A stretch of 64,000 nt of DNA, taken from the NCBI RefSeq assembly GCF_023856365.1, contig NC_064540.1, positions 1,921,501 to 1,985,500 of the forward strand, read 5' to 3'. The translations under genes were made by a program, and so were the position numbers. Shown piece by piece: positions 1 through 11,995 of the stretch. Position 1 is the stretch's first letter, and each line of letters opens with the position of its first letter. The notes beneath the pieces were generated by a model, which worked only from the letters and a program-made list of their open reading frames with translations, was not told where the DNA came from and did no database searches. The stretch comes from Brienomyrus brachyistius (Eukaryota; Chordata; Actinopteri; Osteoglossiformes; Mormyridae).

Positions 1-970
1 GTAGAGATTGGTCTTCCGTAGAACAGCTTATAAACACAAACAGGTTCATGGTAAAAGAGATGCCCTCCTGTGTTCTGGAAGCATAATGACCCCCAAAAAC
101 ATTAATAACATCACTTGTGAACTATATAAATAATACGGATTTAATAAAGCAGAATGTTTGTACATGTTCTCACTGTTCTACATTAATAAATCAAATTTTA
201 CCAATGCAAACGTGAATACCTAGTTTTACCCAAATTGTATCCTGTGCATACTTGTTTAATCAGCACAGACACATCATGAACCTTTGTACCAGCGCACCCA
301 TGCAAATCAGTGAATCATACCATCCCTATAATCTAGTGCTATGATCGTTTTGTTTGACAGTGAAATAAGCTGCATAATTTTTTATACTTATTTTTACATG
401 CACCATGCAGGGCTGAAGACTTCAACCCAGTCAGATTTTTTGTATAGATAGGTACAGTGCAGGAAATTTAATACAGAGACAAGCAGGTTATTGATCATAA
501 AAGATGGAAGCAAAGGGAAATGATATTACAGGTAAGAGGAGAGATTATGGAAGAGCATGTGTTTTTAAGAACTTGAAGCAATAATCTTTAATTTAATTTG
601 CCAGTCTAGGAGCGAATAGCATGCAATTTACTGCATGTGAGAAAGAGCCATAAGATTGAACAGTAGATTTTACTGGAAAAGAACACTGGCAGACAGAGCA
701 GGCTGTGGAAAGCAGGGTGCCTTAATGGGTACAGCAGTACAGAAAAATTAAATCTGTCACCGATTTCTTTCTACTAAGTGCATAAAATTATTTAAAAAAC
801 TACACAATAATTATGGCTATGATTAATGTACATTCATGCAGCCTCATGCACTACTAAAATAATATCTATACAGGCCCGTAACCAGAATTATTATTTTGTG
901 GTGTGTCTGTCTGGCATTGATCCACCTTGGTAGATCTGTCCAAACGACTGGGGGGGTTTATGCAATAATC
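1..970. other. AT-rich non-coding stretch
   Basis: No coding frame of useful length, no splice-bounded exon and no recognisable repeat is visible here. The sequence is AT-rich with scattered short A and T runs, as in fish intergenic or intronic DNA. Confidence 0.6.
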
Positions 971-1000
971 TTTTTTTTTTTTTTTTGGGGGGGGGGGGGG
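971..1000 (+). repeat. T16-G14 homopolymer junction
   Basis: Sixteen T (971-986) are followed with no break by fourteen G (987-1000). It is one of several T-run/G-run junctions in the window (also near 7733, 11974 and 49783), all in the same strand orientation. The exact lengths may be affected by sequencing error. Confidence 0.9.
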
Positions 1001-1727
1001 TTCCAACCCAATCATTTTACAGTCTGGCTATGGAACATGCATCTCAGAAAACTGAGCTTGCTGCTCTTTGACTGACATCATTGGCTACCAACAAAAATTG
1101 GGGGGCGACTAGGGGACCCAATCAGATTTCAGGGGGCAGCCAGCGCTTCCCAGTCCAATCGGCAGGTTTCAGACATAAGTGTCAAATGTACACAATTCCT
1201 GATTTGCGCTTTGCAAGCATAATGCCTGTTTTACCATCCGATTCACCAAACAGGGAGGTAACAAATTTATTTTTAAAGAGCGTGGAGTCCCATCCCCTTC
1301 CACTGATTTCCTGATGCTGTTTATATTCGTATGCGTTTAAGAAAGATTTACCTTGGTGGTGGGGGGCCATTTCTCAGGGGACGATTTATACACCCGGGCA
1401 GCCGGTCCGTGTGCACTTGTAAGCTCTTTATTTGTCTAATTGGAGTTTTATTTGCAGCAATCAATTCCACTTCCCATCTTATCGTGGGCATCCGGGACAC
1501 TGGTTCTCTGAGGCATTGATCAGCTGTCATGGGGAGATTCAAACGCCGGTACTCAAGCCAGCTTTCATAGTTACGCTTGGAACGTTTTTGCCATTATATC
1601 AATTACATTACCAAGCTTTGCTCGAATTACATTTATTTACCGCTAGTTACAAAAAACAGCGCCTTGTCTCTTGGTTAAGGCACTCCTGTCACTCTTTGGG
1701 GGAACATGATTAATCTATGTGAAAGTG
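1001..1727. other. Non-coding stretch
   Basis: Short overlapping open frames on both strands (for example 1081-1314 and 1432-1713) share no recognisable domain and lack splice context. I see nothing else that can be supported. Confidence 0.5.
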
Positions 1728-1734
1728 TCGCGTA

Positions 1735-1960
1735 ATCCGCATAAATTTGTGCATGTGTGTGTGGATTATGTTTATAATACATTGTTGGGACCAAATTTTC
1801 CCCACAATGTAATAAAAGCCAAATTAATAAGAGCCAGAAAGCAAGTTATTTTGACATTGTGAGGAGCATTTTTCATGTCCCCACAAAGATCAGTGAATGC
1901 AATCAGAAAATGCCGAAAGTCTCGTATTTTGTATGGTGACAAAATGGTCTCGTGTTATCA
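1735..1960 (+). mobile_element. Short repeat with GTGGGG/CCCCAC motif pair, copy 1
   Basis: A TG-rich start (about 1750-1765) leads into a body containing TTCCCCACAATGTAATAAAA, GTTATTTTGACATTGTGAGG and ATGTCCCCACAAAG. The same blocks occur in the same order, reverse-complemented, at 37320-37600, so this is a dispersed repeat. Opposed GTGGGG-like and CCCCAC motifs give it hairpin potential. It resembles a common fish repeat that carries a TG/CA tract at one end. No protein is encoded; the class (non-autonomous DNA element or SINE) is not settled. Confidence 0.5.
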
Positions 1961-3794
1961 CAGTGTTGTTGATAATATTTTTTTGGTAAAGAACATTGCA
2001 AAACGGGGGAAACATGTTCATTTTCAATTTCAACAAGATAAAATTACTTTCATCTTTAAAAAAAAAAAGCATTGAGTAAAATGACATTTAATTACAGGGA
2101 GCAAAATAACGCCCAAAGCAAAGACGATAAACTGAGGGGAAAGGGGAAAAATATCAGGAGACTAAAAACAGTAAAAGCGATTTCGCAGTTCAGTGCCATT
2201 GTTGAATTATCATGAGAATGAAAGGCAGCGATTCAGAGAGCGAGGAAATGGAAACCCGCCCGATAACACGGTGAGGGGGAAAGAGATGTACAAGGGAGGG
2301 AGAAAAGCCAGGAGACATGATAGGGAGTGAGAGAGAGCAAGTGTGGCGTGGAGGCGAAGTCGAGAGAGGAAACGCAAGAAAGATGAGCGACAGAGATGTG
2401 GGCGAGCAAAGATCGCTGCCAATTAAGACCAATTATTACGTTCAGGTGTGTAATTACTGTAAAAATGCATCAATAACAGGTATGAAATTACACTAATAAC
2501 ATTACATCGTGAATATGAATTTTCACACTGAATTGAATTTAAATGTCCATATTTTACAGGGATGCAATATGTAGTTATAACCCAATAAAATATGTTTTTT
2601 TCTTATGTCATATTAACAAATTAATACATCAGCTTTGAGTATTACATATTCAGCAATAAATGATTATATTTATATGAAAAAAATGTGACTGGAAAATTAT
2701 GTTGTTTTTTCTAGCTGTTTCTTTTGCATAAAGATGATGGAAATTCAAGCAATTTCATTATTTCGACAAAAATCTATTAAAATATGTCACGCCATGAGAC
2801 AATTCTCTGCATGTTCCCATGTATTGATTAGAAAAAGAAGCATTTCTGTACTTTTACTTAACACCTCAAAGACATCAGGGCCTCCAGGTCTTATAGTAGC
2901 ACCAGCAGAAGTTCAATCTCTTTTCAAGTGGTCAGATTCATATTTATCTTTTCACAATTTTGGTTGTCATGATAATTAACCATGATGCCACATAACCCAT
3001 TTTGTATATTTTATGAAACATTTGTTTTTATCATTAAAGTGCATAGTATCAAATTACTAAAAGTATTTACATTTTTATTAATATTAAACCAATGCTGTTT
3101 TGGGAGTATAAGGTAAGGCACATTAGCCAATCAAATAATTATGTCAGTGTAACTAATTAAATACGTAATGGAGTTTGACGTATTTCTATGTGAACATGAT
3201 TAATAATGCAATTAATATTCTCTGTATCCTTACTAATTAATTGTCCAGTGAAGAAGATGTGCGTTAAAGTAGACTGAAAATACCAAGTCAAACACGCAAC
3301 AAAACCAACTAATGTGACACATGCTATTAAATGTTTAGCTGTTTAATGTCATTGTTTTTTGTTTTATCATAATTTGATGTTACACTTGGAGTCACTCCAC
3401 GCAGAACCGACGCTTGAATCCATGACTTCCTCTGTCTTGTTTAGCAAATGAGAAGAAAAAGATTTTTATATATATATTTTAATCACAGCCTCCTGTATTC
3501 TCCCATTTTACCCATGAGGAGAGCTCCTGTACTTCAATAATCTGAGTTGTACCAGCCTCTTCTACTCCAGCTGTAAAGTACAAAATCCACGATGCTAACT
3601 CCTGATAAACACCTGAGTAGGACTGACCAGAGAGGGCAGGCTTATGTGGCTCCCGGGCTGACCGAACCAAGAAGCAAAGCCATACCATAAAATCCAGTCT
3701 TTTAAGCGTACATTTATGGAGATATAGGCCGGAGGTGGAATTTGTCAGCTCCCCATACATATTCTAACTGATTATCTTGATTAGAGTTGTTGGA
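1961..3794. other. AT-rich non-coding stretch
   Basis: No exon or element is recognised. The part from 2440 to 3400 is strongly AT-rich. A minus-strand open frame at 3479-3760 (93 codons) has no recognisable domain and no splice context, so it is not called as a gene. Confidence 0.5.
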
Positions 3795-4035
3795 GGAGCC
3801 TATTTAATGCACAATAGGGGACAGGCCTCAAGTACGCCCTGGAAAGGACACAATGGGCAAACTGCAGAGGTCTTTTGACTGTGGGAAGAGATTGGAAAGG
3901 CCAGAGAAATCCCAATTGACACAGAGAACTTACAAACACCACACACACACATACACACACGCACACAAGACAGGGTTACAAACGGCCAACGCTGGAGGCA
4001 TGAGCCAACAGTGATACTCACTGAGCCATCGTGCC
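3795..4035 (-). mobile_element. Decayed tRNA-derived SINE remnant
   Basis: The order of blocks matches the full SINE at 18588-18947, but with heavy divergence: an ACTGTGGGAAGAGATTGG block, a CACAGAGAACTTACAAAC block and a head-like end, ACTGAGCCATCGTGCCA, near 4035. The (CA)n tract at 3938-3967 interrupts the body. The head lies on the right, so the element is in minus orientation. Confidence 0.4.
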
Positions 4036-6027
4036 ATCAGATCTTCCACGTAAGACGTAATCCAACCGCAAATGTGTTCATCAGGAAAGAACACTACAGA
4101 GCTTCGAAAGTTTAAAGACATTTCAAATGTGCTAAAGGTAATTTTTACGAGGGATTTGAAAGTTCACCCGTAAAATCTTTGATCTCCGAGGGACGCTGCC
4201 TAAATCCAAGGGTGCCGAGCAGAAATACCACGGTAATGACAGTCTCGCTCACAGCCGATGCACCCAGAAAGTCTGCGAAGGACGAAGTGTGGCGCCGTGT
4301 TTTCAAATGAGCAATCAAGCCAGGCGGCAAAGTGTTACACTTGGCATAAGAATCATGAGACATCCTAGTGGAAAGAAGAGATTAGATTTCATCCAGGGAG
4401 AGAACAAAGATGGTATATTTAAAATAGTACCTGGGAGCCTTAATCGTAGCAGAAATGTTAAGGTTAAAAGAGTCTCCCATACAGGTGTAACGGTGTTCAG
4501 TGATGTTTCTGGCCCAGAATCCATTGGCGTAATTGATTTAGCTCCTGAAAGATTTGAGTGGCTGAGTGGCTTCACTGTAATGCACCTGAGCAGGAAGCGA
4601 GGGGGGGGAGTTTTAAAAACACGTGATAGGGAGACCATCGTGATAGGGAGACCATCTCCATGTAGTCAAGTTGATCTAATCAGGTAGGGGGGAGGGGGTC
4701 ATCTACCTTAACCCTTCCTAAAAGAAGTCAGGGTTTCCTAAGCAATAAGAAGTGTCTGGAGACCCTTATAGAAAACAGCAACACAGGATACATTTTTATA
4801 ATATCACCAGCCTAGTACGTGCTGCCACTGCAATTTCAGTTTCTATCAATATACAATCACAAGTCATTCAGATGTAATTTGGTGTTTCTTAAGAAAAACA
4901 GTGGCTGACTGTGAGGCGGCAGGAAACTTTCTGAGGAACGCAAAGTGACTATATCACAATCAGGAACTTCCGAATGAAGACGACACACTACCCTGGCCCT
5001 GCATTGTTACGTTCACCTCATGCCCTTTGTCCCTTTCTATACACAGTTCCACTACAGTCATGTGATCCTCTTTGTATTGGCCAATATGACTCAAGTCACA
5101 AATGGTAAATCTGTTCCTATGAAAGAGGAACCAGAACATCCAGATGTTCTCCACCTAGAGGTCAGGGCATGGCAAGGGCCAATTCTAGCCCCGACAGCGC
5201 AGCTGAATCGCTCCACCCCACTGAGCCAAGACACAGATCAATCATCGGCATCATGAATAGTCAGACCTGTGTTAACAGATGACTGGGGTGAGGTGTGCGT
5301 ATGTGTGTGTGTTTGCGTGTGGGGAGGGGGTTCTCTTATGCATGCAGGACTGTAGGCAATGCATCAAAAGATGACAGCTTGCCCATTCTGCTTAAATAAG
5401 TGTGTCGGGACTCCTGGCTGCGTTTTTTAACTTTAATCATTCATCTAAATAACGACAGCAGAACACACTGCACCGGAGAGCAGGCCGCCCGCCAGGCAGG
5501 CGGAATAACAACTGACATGGCGCTACTGAATTTCGCATTTGTAAAAGTGTAAACATATATTTGACTCAGATTGCCGACACAAAATGTGCACCCCCCCCCC
5601 CCCCTTCCCCAACAGGCACCACACCCACCCTTCACCGATTTATGTATTGCCAAGATTTAAAATTCATGGTGGTTATGAAGTGGGGGGGGACAGTTTGGTG
5701 TTTGTGTGTAGGGGGGGGGGGGTTGAGTGAACAGTGCCTTCTTGGTGTGGCTGGGATGAACGTCGCCCCCCGACACAGTAAGTGACAGTGATTGATGCCC
5801 TTCTCTGTTCCCAACTTATCAAGTGCAGACACGCGTGCACTGGGAAAATAAACAGCTGGAATATAAGAAATAAACAAACAGTGGAACTGACGCGAGAAGG
5901 AGGCGAAGCAATAAGACCTCCATCTACTAGGGGTGATGCGAGGGGGGGTTGGAACGAGACAGAGAAGGACATTTGCTGCTACAGGGATGGGGGCAGAGAA
6001 TGGGTAGGATACTTAGACATGGACACG
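4036..6027. other. Non-coding stretch with paired C and G runs
   Basis: No supported exon. A C14 run at 5591-5604 and a G12 run at 5711-5722 lie 106 bases apart and could pair as an inverted C/G hairpin. A 17-base direct duplication (GTGATAGGGAGACCATC) occurs near 4623-4658. The largest open frame (4289-4687, plus, 132 codons) shows no domain. Confidence 0.5.
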
Positions 6028-6212
6028 GGTTGCCTTGGAGAGTTAAGATGAAGTGCTGCTTCACCTCGGCTTGTCGTGATGCGAGGCACAAGTTGCCTTA
6101 GTGAGTTAAGATGAAGTGCTGCTTCACCTCGGCTTGTCGTGATGCGAGGCACAAGTTGCCTTGGTGAGTTAAGATGAAGTGCTGCTTCACCTCACTTTGT
6201 AGTGATGAGAGG
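6028..6212 (+). repeat. 63-bp tandem repeat, about 2.9 copies
   Basis: The block beginning GAGTTAAGATGAAGTGCTGC recurs at exactly 63-bp spacing (the AGTTAAG core starts at 6041, 6104 and 6167). The first two units differ by very few bases; the third diverges after CTTCACCTC. Each unit holds two small palindromes: TGAAG...CTTCA, and CCTCG...CGAGG in the first two units. At 63 bp the unit keeps the reading frame, but no gene context exists. Confidence 0.9.
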
Positions 6213-9200
6213 GGAATGCCGGACAGGTAACTCTGCGGGGGGATGTGTCAGACTGACTCGCTAAGGAAAGCATCTTCCATTTCTCCCACCTGCTGGCATG
6301 GAGCGCCCCGGTGGACCCCCCCCCCCCCTTGAGGAAGTAGTGCCTATGATGGCTGGTCCCTGGGAGTAACAGGATGATCAGAAATAGATGAACAGAACAA
6401 ACATCCCACATCTTTTCTCTCCCAGAATCTGAGTGGGGCATTTCTCTGACCACATGCTGACAAAATCGCTGATCAGATGCGTGATCGGGAGCCCAGGCAA
6501 TGAGCGTCCGGGGCGATCCGTTCTTCGCTACCCATCATTCCATGTGTGCCCCATCTCCCAGCTAGCAGGGATGGGTAAGGGTGCATCGGGAGCGAAGCTG
6601 CAAGCCGAGAAATTTCTAGCTCTCACCATTACAGTGTCGTACCGTAGGTGTGTCGGCAGAACAGAGATGATTTCCGGTTGACTGCATCCACAGACACAGC
6701 TGCTGCTGTCTCATGTCCTGGGAGGGGGGCGTTTGAAGGCCTGCAGCCCGAAGACCAATATTAAGGTTCAGTAGACCACACCTAGGCCGACTGGAGTAGA
6801 ATATTCGCCTCAAAAAAAGAACTCTATTGTAGACCCAATGTAAATAACTCCTTGACCATATGAGCGTGGATGAATCCAGAAAGAGTGGTGGTACAACGGG
6901 TGGGTTTTAGCGTCTCCGGTGGTCCAGAACCGCACAGAAATGCTCCACTAGCTCCACTTGCATTTGTTCTGGGTGCCCCCAACCCCCATATAAAAACAAT
7001 TATGGAAAGAAATGAGAAACAGTGGTCTCTCCACAGGCAATTGTGGCCTATATATAACAGCTAGGCTCCTCTCCCTCCCTCTCCATGTAGCTAAGCGAGT
7101 CAATCTATTTCTCCTGCTGCCTGGCAGCGCGTCCGAATCAGACGTGCGCGTGTCACGAGCGACGCGTTGGAGTCACGGACTCAAGCAGGACGAGCAGATG
7201 GAACAAGAACCCCATGAAGGCCACCTCACCCTCAGGAAGCTAATAAAACACAGCAGCACCTGGCTGAGTTTGACATCCCCCCCCCCAACAAATTCTAAGG
7301 TACAAAAATGCTTTGGCTTCTGAACTGTCCATCCATCCAGCCATCCTTATCCTGGTCGCTGGTTGATGTCTTACCTGGTCTCAAATATCAAGCATGAACA
7401 AAAGCGGGGAATGTGGAATAATGTCCTGGAACTTTTAGTTCCTAGAAAAAAAAGCATATATTAAGTTGCAGTGCTTTTGTTACTCTCCTTTTGGGACAAT
7501 TTCCCAGAATCCCACACGCCACATTCTGCAACCTGAGCCTAACCCTGCATGTGCAGCTCAGCCAGCTCGTAGGACACCATATGCACATCGCAATAAATCT
7601 TGTGACACATAGTCAAGCATTCCGCAAAGAATGGGGGGCTGGGTGACCCCGTCTTATGTGACACTTAAATGACAGCCTCTCAGACGTTCATTCACCCGGG
7701 GACGTGAAGATGAGTCAGCGACACAAGGCTGCTTTTTTTTTGGGAGGGGTGGGGGGGGGTTACACATCTGCCAAACTATCCATCATAACAAACAGAGAAT
7801 TTGAAGTGATTTTCACACACAGAACAAACTTACACCAGTGACATTAACTAGACTTTATAAATGTCACCTGTGGTGTTGTTGGTTTAGTTCCCCATTAGTA
7901 ACTCAGCAGAAGTTCCCCCCAGCCTTAGGAATGCTGTCTGCTGTCCTGACCTGCCTGGTAAACGGGTAGAAAGTGCAGAAGCTGTTTTAAATGGTCCATT
8001 TAGAACCAAATTCCCCGCGGTACTGCAGCAGGCTGTTCAGCACCATGAATATTTACTATCTTATATAATCGCAGAGGAGAGGAAGAACACTATAGGAACA
8101 TTGCTGAAAAGTCATCTTTAAATATGTATTGAAATCAGGGATTATTCTGGGATTTTCTAAGGTTGGGGCGTAAGCTGGACCATAATTCATACAGAGGGTC
8201 TAACCGTAACATTACATATGTTTTGATTAGGTGAGTGGCAGGAGGGGGCAACCTGGGGGCCAATCAGCTTTCAGTCCCTGCATAAGATCGAAATCTTGAC
8301 TGAGGTCTGCAATAACAGGCAAAAATAAACACTAAAAACCATTATCATGCATGTAAAAAACACAGAAAGACAAAAATGAACTCTCTTGACGGTGTTGTCA
8401 GGGTAGTCAGATGGAAGAAGGACACGTGTCATCTCAAAGCTGTCGTTTATGACACACCCTCATCACACACTTCGTTTTTTTGCCGACCAAAAAAGGACAA
8501 AACTGTCACAGCCAATGGAAAATCCGTTGTTTCATTTCGGAGTGTTAGGTTTGGGAGAGAAGCGGGAACCTTCATGGCGGCACGCGTGACCTTACCGTTC
8601 TCACAGAGTCACGAGCGTCTTGGATCCATTAATGCAACACCTCTGCGGGTCACAGAAGACCCGGGCCGCCTGTTAAATGTCCTTAATTACCTTTACCGTC
8701 AGTGTTTTTTTTCCGCCGCATCGTCCTGCGATTGCGGGCGCAGGTGAAAAAACACGCTACGCTGCATCACGCCGGGGCCGGCTCGGGCTGCGGCTGGGGA
8801 ACGGGGCGGCTCGTTCGTCTGTCACTCCTAACGAGCTCTGAGACTGCAGACGCGAGTGGGCCGGCATCGCAGGGTCGGCTGGCCCTCGACCCCGGTCATC
8901 CGTCAGCTTCAGAGGAGCTGCTGCTAATTGGGACAGAAGTTAATGAAGCAGGGTGGCTTTAGCTCATCCTGAAAGACTGCATGACTGACGGGGCCCAGGG
9001 GGGCGCCACTGCCTCATGCCACAACATTAACACGGGCAAGATTCCAGCATGATTTTATCAATGCGCTTTTAATATCAGTTTTAATTTTTATAGATCTAAA
9101 GGCAGCATTCAGCCAGCGATTTTAGAGATAAACACAGTAAACGTAATTGACTGTTGACTTGTTGTTGAGTGATTTATATCCAAAAATCTGGGACAAAATG

Positions 9201-9261
9201 CACACAGAAATTACAATAATATAAAATATTATTATTCATATTTTTTATGGATGTTCACAAA
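6213..9261. other. Non-coding stretch
   Basis: No exon is supported. It holds a C13 run (6316-6328), a T-run to G-run junction (7733-7759) and a SINE tail fragment at 7328-7372. A more GC-rich, CpG-containing patch lies at about 8560-8900 and could be regulatory, but nothing in it identifies a gene. Confidence 0.5.
7328..7372 (-). mobile_element. SINE tail fragment
   Basis: TCCATCCATCCAGCCATCC followed by TTATCCTGGTCGC matches the reverse complement of the ATGGATGG tail region in the complete SINEs at 18588 and 45624. Only the tail end is left. Confidence 0.4.
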
Positions 9262-9440
9262 TGACAGCCCCTGGTTTGGTAACTTTTCCCATCATGCATC
9301 CACCCCTCTTCTGTCCTATTGCTTGTCCCCTGCACCCCTGCTTGTCCTATTTAGCGTGGAAGGGTTTTGGAGCTTATTCTGGAAGCTATAGGCGCAAGGC
9401 AGGGAATTACCCAGGACAGGGTGCCAACACATGCCAGTTA
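9262..9440 (-). mobile_element. Decayed SINE 3' half
   Basis: Diverged blocks match the 3' half of the full SINEs in order: GCTTGTCCTATT, GAGCTTATTCTGGAAGC, GGCGCAAGGCAGGGAATTAC, CCAGGACAGGGTGCCA. The tail is on the left, so the orientation is minus. The head half is missing. Confidence 0.5.
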
Positions 9441-11494
9441 AATGAACTAACGTGGCACTGAAAGAAATCTAACAGTTAAAGGAGATAAAGAGAGGGATGG
9501 TGAGTGTGGAAGTGAAGAAGTGGAGGATGGGACGTGTCCGAAATCCTCCATGTTGAGAAAGAGAGAAGGGATAAATTCTGGAGCAAAGTCAAAGACAAAC
9601 AAGACATCCATCCTGGCAGCGCGGCGCACGGCTGATACACGGCCCCCACAAGGCCTCTCGAGGGAGGGGCGACCTTCAGGACCGACTGAGAGATAACATC
9701 ATTATTCTCTATCGCTTTAGCTACATCCCACGGCCAGGAATAGAGCCGTACTGCAGACCTGGGTCACTGTGACTGAGGTCCTCTTAGATCTCAGGATTAC
9801 AGCTTGGGTTCGGATGGGTGAGACTGGGCGTCGGCAGAAGCCCCAAGAGGGAGGAGCCAGACGGCATTTACTCCGGTGTCACGCGGCCGAAACGACCAAA
9901 CTGCCTAAGTGAGAGCCTCTGGACACAGTGCATTACGCTCCTACCATGGAATATTCTTCCATCTCATATATCAAATCCACCAGATGCAAACGTCCCTCTT
10001 CTCTCACCTCAGCTCTCAATTCTTCCTCAAACCAGCCAGGAACCCCTGTCATAATCAATAACAGCCCCCCCCCCCCCTCCCCCCTACTGTGTGCAAACCT
10101 GCAATAATAACCGTCTTACAGTGGGGTAAAATAACTGAGGATGTTATTAAAATACAGAAAGAGACTCTATTCTGTTTGTTTCCTGGGCCGCCCCTCCACC
10201 CGCCATCCCCGTTGCCTAGGAGAGTGCCGGTTTGGTGGGAAACGCCATCCCACCTGCCCGGTAACGAGCTGCCCAGCGGATCTGCAGCAGGTACCCCCAC
10301 CTTAGGAATTTTCCTGCTGTTCTCAGCAATATATATTTTTCATAGAACATCTTTTATATTCAGACAGCAGCTCCGTGGACACACTCATCTTTATTTCATT
10401 TTATTTTTTTCTTTTGGATGTTTTTAATTTTGTCTGAGATTATTATTTCGTCGTTCTCACCCTCTCTCCTTCAGCCTCCTTCCTCCTATCATCTGTTTCC
10501 CCAGTCGGCTGAGATCGCAGGCTCCCGGTATCCGCAGCCTTCTATGAAGCAGCGTATTTTCTTTACCCGCGGTGGACGTATGTTTATGTGTGAGTGTTTT
10601 TTTACGCCTCTCTTTCTAAATATATATTCATAACATCACTGCCGATATGATGAATCATGCAACAGCTTTATCTGATTTTAATTATTGCTTTTAAAAAAAT
10701 AAAGAACAATTGTCTATAAAGGGGGAATAAAATGCAGTGCAGAAGAGCTCTACCCTGAGTTCAAAACTGGAGACAGTCTAACTACATATATTTGTCTGAA
10801 AGTTCCTAAATCTCTCCCCAGCTCTCTGCTGCCTCCGCTGGCTTCTCCCCTCAGTAGGCTGCCGGCTGTTTTATGTGTAATTTGGCCCGATTGCTGGAGG
10901 TAAGGGCTTAAAGCAATCAGCACTCATTTTCCAGTGCCTCTCTGGGGGGGGCTTTAACCTACGGTGACTCTAATCCTTTTCACTGTACTCCGCCCATTTT
11001 GAAATTACACTCGACCCCTGCTTAGTTTACCCCTTTGCAAACCCTTCCCTCCGTATACAGACACTCAGAGCAAATTCTAATTAAAGTGTCACATGGAGAA
11101 CTCTCCAAGGACCTGGGATCTTGTACTACAGTCATGGTCCTGACTCTGCGTGTGCGTGTGTTTGCGTGTGCGCGTGCATGTGTGTATGCATACACCGTGT
11201 GCCATTCTGGGTCAGTAAGCAATGTCCAAGAGCAGTGGACTCATGTCCTTTCTGCGCCTTCGATCTCCCCTAGACCCAGCTGAAGCTATATTTTGAATTG
11301 CTCACCTGTCTAGATCAGCCTGCCACACTGTCTTGGTGTTTAGGTACATTATAATATAGATATTTTAATTGTACTGGCATTGCACACCAGCATACTGGCA
11401 CTTGTCTTTGCTGTAGCACAGTCATCTGTGAATGTGGGTGTAGGAACACTCACATCTGCTTCCTCACCATGGGGCAGTCGTGCACATCAGCATA

Positions 11495-11511
11495 CCCCCC
11501 CCCCCCCCCCC
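11495..11511 (+). repeat. C17 homopolymer
   Basis: Seventeen uninterrupted C, followed by CGGCC. Confidence 0.9.
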
Positions 11512-11973
11512 GGCCACCCAGTCCGACCTTTTGCGAGAGGTTGCGGTTTGAACTTGTTACTGCCCACTCGCCCGTCCTAACGGGGGGGTCACCCGCTGGG
11601 ATCCTTCTGGCACCAGCGGCAGGTGGGCAGAGAGCACAGCCCCCGACTGGAGCTGATTTGGGCCGGAGCTGGTCACCCCCCCGCCCCCCACATAGAAATA
11701 TATACAAATGAGATGGTTTCCGTGCCATTTTCCTGCAGTATACATGCACGATTATTTGAATCCAGGGACAATGAATGGATCAAAGAATTCACCCGGCATG
11801 GAGCAGGTCAGTCGGGGATTCACTCACAGACTCCGGCACATAGACTCAGCGGTCAGGGCAGCGCAGGAACGTCACTGCTGTCGGTGGAAGGTGCTTCATT
11901 CAATCCCGGCGTTTGCTCGACAGGCACAGCGGGGACCAAAGTTTGGAAATTTACTCTCTTGTCCCAAGACTTG

Positions 11974-11995
11974 TTTTTTTTTTTGGGGGGGGGGG
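11974..11995 (+). repeat. T11-G11 homopolymer junction
   Basis: Eleven T run straight into eleven G, then AGGAATGGGGG. It has the same architecture as 971-1000 and 49783-49812, but the flanks are unrelated. Confidence 0.9.

Noticed and set aside
10505..10577. Possible small exon after TTTCCCCAG with a GTATGT donor
   Set aside because: The donor is weak, the peptide is not recognised, and several alternative AG sites lie within 30 bases, so it is no better than chance.
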